Shown here: one piece after another, positions 1-5,732 of the stretch
Layout: each line of letters opens with the position of its first letter
Position numbering within the stretch: position 1 is the stretch's first letter
Source of the DNA: Nitrospirota bacterium
GTDB lineage: Bacteria; Nitrospirota; JACRHJ01
DNA length: 48,162 nt
Assembly: GCA_016212105.1 (NCBI GenBank)
Contig: JACRHJ010000058.1
Location: 1 to 48,162, forward strand
Reading direction: 5' to 3'
Notes under the pieces: generated by a model
Databases searched by the model: none
Told to the model about the DNA's origin: nothing
Seen by the model: only the letters and a program-made list of their open reading frames with translations
Position numbers and translations under genes: made by a program

Positions 1-83
1 CCCTTATTGCGAAGGCGGATTACCTGCTTGCGAAGCTCGTACTTTGATGCTTTGTTTAACTTGCGTGCGTCGGTCTTTTCCAT
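1..83 (-). mobile_element. IS630-family transposase, 5' end only
   Basis: The reading frame starts at ATG 83 and runs off the left edge of the window, so only about 27 residues are visible. They read MEKTDARKLNKASKYELRKQ and then VIRLRNKG, which is the characteristic N-terminal start of the helix-turn-helix domain of IS630-family transposases. The AT-rich stretch just upstream (84-124) would be the terminal region of the element, and a TA dinucleotide near 124-125 fits the usual IS630 target, but I cannot define the inverted repeat with one end only. Family assignment rests on recognition of the N-terminal motif; whether the element is intact cannot be seen. Confidence 0.7.
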
Positions 84-96
84 GACCGACACTATA

Positions 97-339
97 TCAC
101 AAATAGAGATGGATTGCACTAAATATCCACCGGGTTAATATGTAAAGCCTCTGGTTTGATGCGCCGTATATCGGCTTCTCGACCTGGTCGCTGCCTTTCG
201 TGACCTCGACCTTTGGCGTGGCCGGGATTTCTTTCAACAGGTGCGCCTGCACCAGTTCCCAACCGAGCTTCGACATTTTCTCGAACTGTTTGCGGTCGTC
301 GACGAAGGGGATGCGGGGGAAATCAAAATGTAATGTCAC
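97..339 (-). pseudogene. Small DUF4177-like protein, 3' end disrupted by IS
   Basis: This 80-codon frame starts at GTG 339, overlapping the end of the upstream FTP-domain gene by 17 bases. The stretch FEKMSKLGWELVQA resembles the core of DUF4177-type proteins (a conserved 'LGxxGWELV' segment), and LYILTR resembles the end of that domain. The last ten or so codons (about 97-125) read into the terminal sequence of the adjacent IS630-like element, so the original C-terminus has probably been replaced. Start choice is uncertain because no clear ribosome binding site is visible, and the overlap suggests translational coupling. Function is unknown; the family itself is uncharacterised. Confidence 0.45.
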
Positions 340-1093
340 CCTTCGAGATTATTTCGCCTGTCTTGGCGTCAATAAAATATAACCATCTTTGTGACTGGTA
401 TAGACATGTTATGTAATATGCCAACCGGAACTTGCTATGATATTCCTTAACCACAAGTTCAACGATAAGTCGGGTTACACTGTCGGAACCTACTTTCTCC
501 TTATCCCTTCGCACAATTTCTATTGCCTCTTCCTTCGTCACCAGTGGTGTCGTATCAATGTCCGGAGTTGGGACATACCAGCCCACAACTTCTTCTACTT
601 CATTATCCTTATTCACAGCCACGGTAAGCTTATTCGTCCATATAGGAATACCGTTATAGGTCTGTTCAAAATAATATCTACCTACATATTTTCCTGTCGT
701 GTTTATTCTTTCCTCCTTGAATCTCAACTCCCTCTTTGCGTCCTTCAACCCAAACGCATATCCGTGCCTGTCTATGAAGGCAAGTACGGCATCTTCAACC
801 GGCTTGTTCGTCACAATCTTGAACTTTCCCTTCAGCTTCCTGACCACTTCCCCATTCTCATTCATCTCAACTTCAGCATCCCCCTCCGACTCCTCAATCA
901 GCATCTCCACGGCATGCCTGTTCACCGGCTTGCCGTGTATGGTCCGCTTGGGCCTGCCGTCATCGGCGCCCTTGTCTTTCTTCAACTCAGCCTGCCCGGC
1001 GAACACCACCACCGATATCAGGACCATGACGAGTGCCATGACTATCTCGCCGATACCGCTCCTGCCCTCGTCGCCTCTGATATTCCTTTTCAT
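323..1093 (-). CDS. Exported FTP/PepSY-domain protein
   Basis: The protein has 256 residues. Start ATG 1093 is chosen because GAGGAGG lies 5 bases upstream; a longer frame to 1150 has no ribosome site. A basic N-terminus is followed by one hydrophobic segment (about residues 16-33, signal peptide or anchor). Residues about 85-170 resemble the fungalysin/thermolysin propeptide (FTP) motif: a predicted 'VEDAVLAFIDRHGYAFGL' helix, then the 'YYFEQTYNGIPIW' strand. A PepSY-like C-terminal half follows, ending WLYFIDAKTGEII. Such modules normally act as inhibitory propeptides of secreted M4/M36 metalloproteases, but no protease domain follows here, so it may be a stand-alone inhibitor or a remnant. 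It lies in the AT-rich island and overlaps the next frame. Role in this organism is unknown. Confidence 0.7.
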   Translation of the reverse strand: MKRNIRGDEGRSGIGEIVMALVMVLISVVVFAGQAELKKDKGADDGRPKRTIHGKPVNRHAVEMLIEESEGDAEVEMNENGEVVRKLKGKFKIVTNKPVEDAVLAFIDRHGYAFGLKDAKRELRFKEERINTTGKYVGRYYFEQTYNGIPIWTNKLTVAVNKDNEVEEVVGWYVPTPDIDTTPLVTKEEAIEIVRRDKEKVGSDSVTRLIVELVVKEYHSKFRLAYYITCLYQSQRWLYFIDAKTGEIISKGDITF

Positions 1094-1130
1094 AAACTCC
1101 TCCTCAATGAATAAAAGCATGTCGATAGGT

Positions 1131-1194
1131 AATAAAACAAAAGCCCTCATCCGTCTCCGGAATTGGGCTTTGATATTGCGCCTGCTTCAGCCCA
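1131..1194 (-). promoter_or_regulatory. Attenuator-like leader hairpin before the FTP gene
   Basis: On the minus strand, AAAGCCC (1171-1165) pairs with GGGCTTT (1146-1140), enclosing a small TCCG-GAGA-CGGA stem-loop, and is followed by TTGTTTTATT (1140-1131): the form of an intrinsic terminator 38 bases before the start codon. The upstream TGGGCT (1194-1189) is an exact complement of AGCCCA, which includes most of the 5' arm, so an antiterminator can form instead. I do not recognise a known riboswitch class in the upstream sequence (1195-1250). It could also simply be a terminator for an unseen upstream transcript. Confidence 0.4.
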
Positions 1195-1604
1195 CGTCTT
1201 ACTCGGTAGTACGTAGTGCTTGTATTGCGGCCTTGCTGTGAAGATAATTACAAGCAATTACCGTGCCAAATAAGCATACACATACATAGCAGTAACATTT
1301 GTTATGTATTAACAAGTTAGAATTATGATAAACGTATATGTTGCAGATTGTCGTTGCGCGTTATTGAAGCAGCGAGGCCCGGCCTGCGAGTCAAAATCGC
1401 TCAGTCAAATTCTGGGCAACAGGAGAGTTGGCGGATTGCCGGAACATCCCTTTCCGTAACTTGCAGCGTAACATTTTCGTAACATTTGATGTGTAAAACG
1501 ATAAGAAACGATAGGCAAAGATAGGAAAACAGCACGATTTAATCCATTGATAAATAAGGCTTCATGCCAAACCATCATAACCCATACTATACCAACAAAT
1601 GGAA
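1195..1604. other. AT-rich non-coding end of the island
   Basis: No supportable gene is present. The stretch is much richer in A+T than the chromosome to its right. It carries repeated GTAACATTT words (1292-1300, 1468-1476, 1479-1487) and repeated ACGATA words (about 1498-1520). Short repeats of this kind next to an att core are what integrase or excisionase arm sites look like, but that role is inference. Confidence 0.4.
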
Positions 1605-1649
1605 TTCCTAAACCTGGTGTCGCATGTTCGAGCCATGCTGGGGGCACCA
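1605..1649 (+). repeat. 3' half of tRNA-Arg(CCT), attR-like site
   Basis: The sequence gives an anticodon loop TTCCTAA (1605-1611, anticodon CCT), a 3' anticodon stem arm ACCTG, variable loop GTGTC, a complete T arm GCATG-TTCGAGC-CATGC (1622-1638), a 3' acceptor strand TGGGGGC, discriminator A and encoded CCA (1647-1649). The bases upstream cannot form the 5' anticodon stem or the rest of the tRNA, so only the 3' half is here. A perfect terminator follows on the same strand. This is the classical product of site-specific integration into a tRNA 3' end, with the element lying to the left and the intact gene expected beyond the window. The alternative is simple decay of a tRNA gene. Confidence 0.75.
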
Positions 1650-1660
1650 TAAAATCTAAA

Positions 1661-1690
1661 GGGGTCAGCCTTCCGGCTGGCCCCTTTTTT
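1661..1690 (+). terminator. Intrinsic terminator of the tRNA-Arg locus
   Basis: A 10-bp stem (GGGGTCAGCC / GGCTGGCCCC, one G-T pair) closes a TTCC loop and is followed by TTTTTT. It begins 12 bases after the CCA of the tRNA fragment, in the same direction. Confidence 0.85.
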
Positions 1691-1799
1691 GTCTAAATTT
1701 TTTCCACCGTCCCTCCAACCCCATTTGACGGAATCCCTCACCGGTGTTACGGTTTATCCATACAGGACAAGAACAATCCCAAGCAGGAGGAGGTATAAG

Positions 1800-2339
1800 A
1801 TGAAAGCGGCAAAGAAACAAGAGGCCGTTATGGACATGGAGAAGATGATGGAGGAATACAAGAGGCTGGCGGTCCCGGGCAAGCAGCACAAGGTTCTGGC
1901 GCGTCTTGAGGGAAGCTGGATTACCAAGACCGTCGCGAACGTGGAGCCCGGCAAGCCCCCTATGGAGAGCACCGGCACCTGCGAGCAGAAGATGATACTC
2001 GACGGGCATTACCTCCAGCAGGAGTACAAGGGCGACATGATGGGCGAGACGTTCTCCGGCATAAACGTCATCGGCTTCGACAACCACACGAAGCGGTACG
2101 TGTCCACCTGGATTGACTCCATGAGCACGGCAATCTATTACTTCAGGGGTTCTGGAAGCGCGGACGGCAGGACCATAACCCAGGAGTCCAGCTACGACGA
2201 CCCGGTCAGGGGCCCGATGCTCTGGAGGAGCGTGACCAGGATAGTGGACGACGACACCATGAAGTATGAGATGTTTACCACCCTGAAGGGAGGCAAGGAG
2301 ACCAAGGAGATGGAGATGACGGTTACGCGGAAGAAATGA
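1800..2339 (+). CDS. DUF1579 family protein
   Basis: The protein has 179 residues. ATG 1800 is chosen over an upstream in-frame start because AGGAGGAGG (1785-1793) is ideally placed. There is no signal peptide or membrane segment, so it is probably cytoplasmic. Features of the DUF1579 beta-barrel-like family are visible: an 'LEGSWITK' opening strand (about residue 35), a 'KMILDGHYLQQEYKGDMMGETFSGINVIGFD' region carried over two strands, then 'RYVSTWIDSMSTAIYYFRGSG' and a C-terminal 'MKYEMFTTLKGGKETKEMEMTVTRK' strand. The family's biochemical role is not established. It is a single-gene unit between two terminators. The family call is fairly firm; the function is unknown. Confidence 0.8.
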   Translation: MKAAKKQEAVMDMEKMMEEYKRLAVPGKQHKVLARLEGSWITKTVANVEPGKPPMESTGTCEQKMILDGHYLQQEYKGDMMGETFSGINVIGFDNHTKRYVSTWIDSMSTAIYYFRGSGSADGRTITQESSYDDPVRGPMLWRSVTRIVDDDTMKYEMFTTLKGGKETKEMEMTVTRKK

Positions 2340-2377
2340 CGGCGATAACCCGTTAAAGCGGGCTACGATGTTACAAA

Positions 2378-2405
2378 GGGGGCAGCCTTCCGGCCGCCCC
2401 CTCTT
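2378..2405. terminator. Terminator between convergent genes
   Basis: The stem GGGGGCAGCC / GGCCGCCCCC (one mismatch) closes a TTCC loop, followed by CTCTTTT on the plus strand. It sits between the DUF1579 gene and the oppositely oriented cytochrome gene and could serve both. The loop region is nearly identical to that of the terminator at 1661. Confidence 0.75.
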
Positions 2406-2427
2406 TTGTTGTCCTGTCAACAGATGT

Positions 2428-4047
2428 CTACTTTGCCTTCGTAGCCGCGATAGCCTCGTCCAGCGCCTTTATCGCGTCCTGCGAGATGGTTATGGACTTA
2501 GTCAGCGACTCCCTTGCCATCGCCGGGTTGTGGAAGCCGTCCGAGTTCTCGGCGGTCCACCACTCCCAGAGGATATGGGCGCTGTCGTGCGCCTCTCGGG
2601 CCTTGGCAAGCGCCTCATCCGGCACGCCCGCCTGTTTGGCCTCGTAGGTTTTGTCTATGAGCGCGCCCAGCCAGAACTCGGCCTTGGTTATCTTGCCCTT
2701 GGTGTAGTTCTGTATGGAGTCTATCTGGTACTCGGCCTCCTCGGCGCTCCAGGTGGGGTGGCACTTGACGCAGGTCTCCTTTTTCATGTACCTGGCGCTC
2801 CTCTGGCCGTGGTCTGTGTAGGTCTTGTTGCCCTTCTTGACCCTCGGCATGTGACAGTCCTTGCACTCCACACCCGCGCGCTCGTGGGCGCTGCCCCAGA
2901 ATGTCTCCGCCTCGGGGTGCTGGAGCTTGGTCAGGAGCGCACCGGTCGTTGCGTGCTTGAAGTCCTTGAAACCGGCCTCCTTGTAGACGGCCTGCAGGTC
3001 CATGACGTTCGACCACGGGAAGAAGTTGGTCAGGCGGCTGTCCATGCCGATCTTCTCGCCGGTCGCCGGGTTGGTGCCGGGGTTGCAGTTGTACTCGACG
3101 TGGCACTGGGCGCACATCAGGTTGGAGTCCGGCTTGTTCAGTATGCCTATCGAACGGAAGCCCCTGAAGTCCACCTTCTGCATCGTTACCTCGGCGCTCT
3201 TCTTGGCGTCGTAGGGGTAGGTGCCCTTGCCCCTGACGACAACGGCGTCAATCAGGGCGTCGCGGACGACCCTCGGCTCGGTCGAGTGCGGGTCGTGGCA
3301 CATGAAGCAGTTGAGCGCATGCTTGAGGTCGCGGACGAACTCGACCGGCTTCGACGTGCGGCTCCACGCGGCGTTCGGGTCCGGGTCGCCCATATACTTC
3401 CATTTGAGGATGTGGTCCTGGGACTTGCAGTTCAGGCAGACTGAGTTCGCGGCCACCGCGCCCTGGGCGATGAAAGGCTTCTGGTCGGACGTGGACGGTT
3501 CCTTGTCCTTTACGACCAGCCAGGCGTCCTTGACCGCGTCCTTGGCGTTGGTTATGTCCTTCCAGCTGTTCAACTGGAACCGGCCTCCGTAAGCGCGGTC
3601 TACTATCAGGTGGTCCACAAGCATGAAGCCGTGGCTTCTGGGCTCGTCGTGCTCCTTGCCGAAGCCGTGCCCGGCTATGAGCTTGTCGAAGAGAGGCGAG
3701 CGGCTCTTGAACGAGGCCTTCTCCACCTTTGCCTTGGAGGCGAGGTTCAAGACGCCGAAGGACTCGTACTGCTCCTTGTGGCATCCGCCGCAGACGGCGT
3801 GGTCGGTCCTTGTGACTGGTTTTACTGATGCGTCCTTCAGGTGTGCGTCGGTCTTGTCGTGGCAGTTGGTGCAACTGAGCTTGGAGTGTTTTCCCCGTGC
3901 GTGGAACTCCTTGACCTGGTCGTGGCATCCGACGCAGACCTTGTTATCCGCGGCGGATGCCTGGCCCGGCATGACAAAGGCCGCCGCCGCGAGCCCCAGC
4001 CCGAATAAAGCGCTCTTCACCATGTGACGCATGTTTTTCCCAGCCAT
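2428..4047 (-). CDS. Octaheme cytochrome c nitrite reductase (ONR type)
   Basis: The protein has 539 residues with an N-terminal signal peptide (to about 32, ending ASA), so it is periplasmic. Eight heme motifs are visible: CxxCH at 38, 59, 86, 247, 312, 395 and 426, plus CLNCK at 204-208, the lysine-ligated catalytic heme of the NrfA/ONR superfamily. Active-site residues can be placed: Arg151 (57 before Lys208), Tyr319 in CHVEY, His377 in QHPE. These spacings agree closely with those I recall for Thioalkalivibrio TvNiR (Arg131, Lys188, Tyr303, His361). Cys321 sits two residues after Tyr319, as in the Tyr-Cys thioether pair of TvNiR. Expected reaction: six-electron reduction of nitrite (and hydroxylamine) to ammonia. 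AGGAGG lies 7 bases before ATG. It is monocistronic, with no nrfH-like donor next to it. Confidence 0.9.
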   Translation of the reverse strand: MAGKNMRHMVKSALFGLGLAAAAFVMPGQASAADNKVCVGCHDQVKEFHARGKHSKLSCTNCHDKTDAHLKDASVKPVTRTDHAVCGGCHKEQYESFGVLNLASKAKVEKASFKSRSPLFDKLIAGHGFGKEHDEPRSHGFMLVDHLIVDRAYGGRFQLNSWKDITNAKDAVKDAWLVVKDKEPSTSDQKPFIAQGAVAANSVCLNCKSQDHILKWKYMGDPDPNAAWSRTSKPVEFVRDLKHALNCFMCHDPHSTEPRVVRDALIDAVVVRGKGTYPYDAKKSAEVTMQKVDFRGFRSIGILNKPDSNLMCAQCHVEYNCNPGTNPATGEKIGMDSRLTNFFPWSNVMDLQAVYKEAGFKDFKHATTGALLTKLQHPEAETFWGSAHERAGVECKDCHMPRVKKGNKTYTDHGQRSARYMKKETCVKCHPTWSAEEAEYQIDSIQNYTKGKITKAEFWLGALIDKTYEAKQAGVPDEALAKAREAHDSAHILWEWWTAENSDGFHNPAMARESLTKSITISQDAIKALDEAIAATKAK

Positions 4048-4152
4048 ACAGTTACCTCCTTGGCGCTTTCGCGCCGGTTAGTCCCCTGCGTTGTGAGTAA
4101 AACCGGCGCTTGTTACATCCCCCCTCGCCAGGCTTACATAGATTAGTCTATA

Positions 4153-4181
4153 TTAATACTACAAAAATGTAGAACTGTCAA
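4153..4181 (-). promoter_or_regulatory. Sigma-70-like promoter of the octaheme cytochrome, with inverted repeat
   Basis: A consensus -35 TTGACA (4181-4176), 17-bp spacer and -10 TATTAA (4158-4153) point toward the cytochrome start at 4047. The spacer holds a perfect inverted repeat CTACA-N4-TGTAG (4159-4172), a plausible operator for a repressor, since binding there would block polymerase. It does not match the FNR or HcpR consensus as I know them. Confidence 0.6.
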
Positions 4182-4243
4182 TACGCGGCCATAATTATCC
4201 TGTTTCCGTTTTGCCGATTTTATGCATTTGATTTACTTAATAT

Positions 4244-4299
4244 CACAAGTGTCCGGTTGTTTAGTTGAATAAATTCAACTAAACAACCGGACACTTGTG
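4244..4299. repeat. Perfect 27-bp inverted repeat
   Basis: The two 27-base arms (4244-4270 and 4273-4299) are exactly complementary and separated only by AA. The arms begin CACAAGTGTCCGGTTG and are AT-rich toward the centre. There is no T-run at either side, so it is not a normal terminator. It could be a MITE remnant, a cruciform or a protein-binding palindrome. I found no second copy in the window. Confidence 0.9.
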
Positions 4300-4387
4300 G
4301 ATTGAAATAATATTTACGGATGTCCGGGCTTATTGATACCCGCCGCCTATCGAGTATTTATTGATTGAAATATGACCGCCGACTCCT

Positions 4388-4537
4388 TATTAAACCGGCA
4401 ACAAAATAGGCAAACTTCCTGGACCCCGTTTCAAGCACGGGGCGACGAACAAGCGCACGTCATTCCCGCGAAAGCGGGAATCCAGGGACTTTTCTTACTT
4501 CGCATTGTTTGCATATTATGCTGCCGGATTAATAATA
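4388..4537. repeat. Composite intergenic repeat, copy 1
   Basis: About 150 bp that recur, in the same orientation, at 46297-46473. From left to right: TATTAAACCGGCAACAAAAT; a hairpin module built on CCCCGTTTCAAGCACGGGG; a second hairpin CATTCCCGC-GAAA-GCGGGAATCCAG; and a tail GCATATTATGCTGCCGG. The hairpin modules also occur alone elsewhere (18268, 25851, 41629). Translated, the second module gives the familiar spurious 'IPAKAGIQ' peptide. Confidence 0.85.
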
Positions 4538-4545
4538 TACTACCC

Positions 4546-4692
4546 ATGAGAATACTGCTCGCAACGCTTGGCAGTTCAGGGGACATCAACCCGTTCGTGC
4601 GCGAGAGCTGCCGGGCGTGCGCGGCTCGGGTTGATTCAGCGAGGTCGCTGGATCTTGCTTGCGGGGAGATAGAGGGGATAAGGGGCAAGTAA
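4546..4692 (+). pseudogene. Remnant of a GT1/GT28-type glycosyltransferase
   Basis: The frame begins MRILLATLGSSGDINPFV, the signature N-terminal strand and loop of UDP-glycosyltransferases of the GT1/GT28 type. After this 18-residue match the frame loses any resemblance and stops after 48 codons. There is no ribosome binding site, and the copy-1 repeat lies directly upstream. I read it as the left-over start of a deleted gene. The similarity is short, so this call is modest. Confidence 0.4.
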
Positions 4693-4724
4693 AAAATGGG
4701 CCAGCCGGAAGGCATGCCCCATTT
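4692..4724 (-). terminator. Terminator of the DUF1266 lipoprotein gene
   Basis: On the minus strand an imperfect stem ATGGGGCATGCC / GGCTGGCCCAT with a TTCC loop is followed by TTTTTT. It starts about 35 bases after the DUF1266 stop codon. It shares the GCC-TTCC-GGC apex with the terminators at 1661 and 2378. Confidence 0.7.
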
Positions 4725-4757
4725 GTGATTTCATCGCGACTGAACGCTACTCCCGCT

Positions 4758-5618
4758 TCATTTGACGCTTTCGGTGTCAGCCGGGCGCTGCATAACAGTC
4801 GGATATTTTCTGAACATGCTGCTCAGGCTGATATCCCATGGGTTGAGTCTCCAAGGGCTTTGGGGATCGCTCAACAGCTTCTGATAGTCATCCCGGAATA
4901 AAGATCCTGCATGCTGGGTCTGTTCATACGACCAGAATGAACGTCCAATAAGATAGTTTTCTCCGAGCTCTTCCCACGACCCGAACGTCCGCTGTAGAGT
5001 CGTGGCCGCCATCGCTATCCGGTTCCATGCCTCCTCCTCGCTCAAGTAACCTATGAGGTAACCCTTTCTGCAAAGAAAAACATAACGCGCATAGTCCCAG
5101 CCAATCAGGCTCTTTGTCCCGAGTTTTCCGTAATACTCACGTGCAATCTTCAACTTGTTGACGACATCCACCTCTCCCTCGAACTGTTTTATCAACTCGG
5201 CGAACCGGCTGTCGCTGAGCGGGGCCACAGCCCGGCCTATTTTCTCGAAGTCTGCCCTGTGGCCTTCCTCCTCCAGCCATTTCAAGGTCTTATTCAGGTC
5301 ACCCCTGCTTTTGATGCCCCACCAACTTGACAGCACCCTTCTTTCTATTTCAATATTTGAATCGGTAGACTTATTTCCAGCGAGCAGGTCGTGTCTTTCT
5401 CTATTACGTTCCGTAAGCAATGCCGAGCATGCAAGCCCCCACGCCTCAGGCGTACCGGGCGGCACGGGTAATTGTCCGTATAGCTTTGCGCCGGTCTCAC
5501 TTGCCGTCGCGGGCACTTGCGTTGCGGCCGGGGCTTCCGGTTTGCGGGTCTCGGCAAACTGGCATGAGCAGATGCCAATCAAGAGAAGCGATAACGGTAT
5601 GTACCCAAGTTTATTCAT
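4758..5618 (-). CDS. DUF1266-domain lipoprotein
   Basis: The protein has 286 residues. ATG 5618 is preferred (GGGGG 9 bases upstream); ATG 5624 is possible. The N-terminus MNKLGYIPLSLLLIGICSC is a lipoprotein-type signal, with the second cysteine of CSC as the likely acylated residue. A Pro/Ala/Thr-rich linker follows (about residues 24-45). The C-terminal two thirds match the DUF1266 pattern: SSWWGIKSR, GHRADFEKIG, SLIGWDYARYVFLCRKGYL, 'YLSEEEAWNRIAMAA', 'FGSWEELGENYLIGRSFW' and a final SPWRLNPWD. The domain is all-helical and its role is unknown; family members are often tied to stress or cell-envelope loci. It is a single gene with its own promoter and terminator. The family call is firm. 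Confidence 0.75.
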   Translation of the reverse strand: MNKLGYIPLSLLLIGICSCQFAETRKPEAPAATQVPATASETGAKLYGQLPVPPGTPEAWGLACSALLTERNRERHDLLAGNKSTDSNIEIERRVLSSWWGIKSRGDLNKTLKWLEEEGHRADFEKIGRAVAPLSDSRFAELIKQFEGEVDVVNKLKIAREYYGKLGTKSLIGWDYARYVFLCRKGYLIGYLSEEEAWNRIAMAATTLQRTFGSWEELGENYLIGRSFWSYEQTQHAGSLFRDDYQKLLSDPQSPWRLNPWDISLSSMFRKYPTVMQRPADTESVK

Positions 5619-5656
5619 GAACATATTCCCCCGGTCCTTTATTATACTCAGATGGC

Positions 5657-5712
5657 AATGATGGCTAACCATCATTTAGAGTATTATACATGTTGCCTTT
5701 CAAATCATGCAA
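5657..5712 (-). promoter_or_regulatory. Promoter and operator-like palindrome of the DUF1266 gene
   Basis: -35 TTGCAT (5712-5707), an 18-bp spacer and a perfect -10 TATAAT (5688-5683) face the DUF1266 gene. The expected start of transcription falls in a perfect palindrome AATGATGG-CTAA-CCATCATT (5657-5676), a good operator position; the same palindrome could fold in the mRNA leader. Confidence 0.6.
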
Positions 5713-5732
5713 CTTGATTTCGCTACGTCCAC

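Noticed and set aside
437..1241. Long plus-strand frames over the FTP-domain gene
   Set aside because: They are antisense shadows; the minus frame has a ribosome site, signal segment and recognisable domain.
1405..1650. An 81-codon minus-strand frame beginning MVPPAWLEHATPG
   Set aside because: Its first codons are the reverse complement of the tRNA-Arg 3' end; this is a common false gene at tRNA ends, and the rest has no coding likeness.
1725..1753. Possible promoter for the DUF1579 gene (TTGACG, 17-bp spacer, TACGGT)
   Set aside because: The -35 is good but the -10 matches only three of six bases, too weak to list as a feature.
2368..3444. A 358-codon plus-strand frame antisense to the octaheme cytochrome
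   Set aside because: High-GC shadow frame; the minus strand codes for eight heme motifs.
4372..4545. N-terminal part of the plus-strand frame that contains IPAKAGIQ
   Set aside because: That peptide is the translation of a palindromic repeat and occurs in countless false genes.
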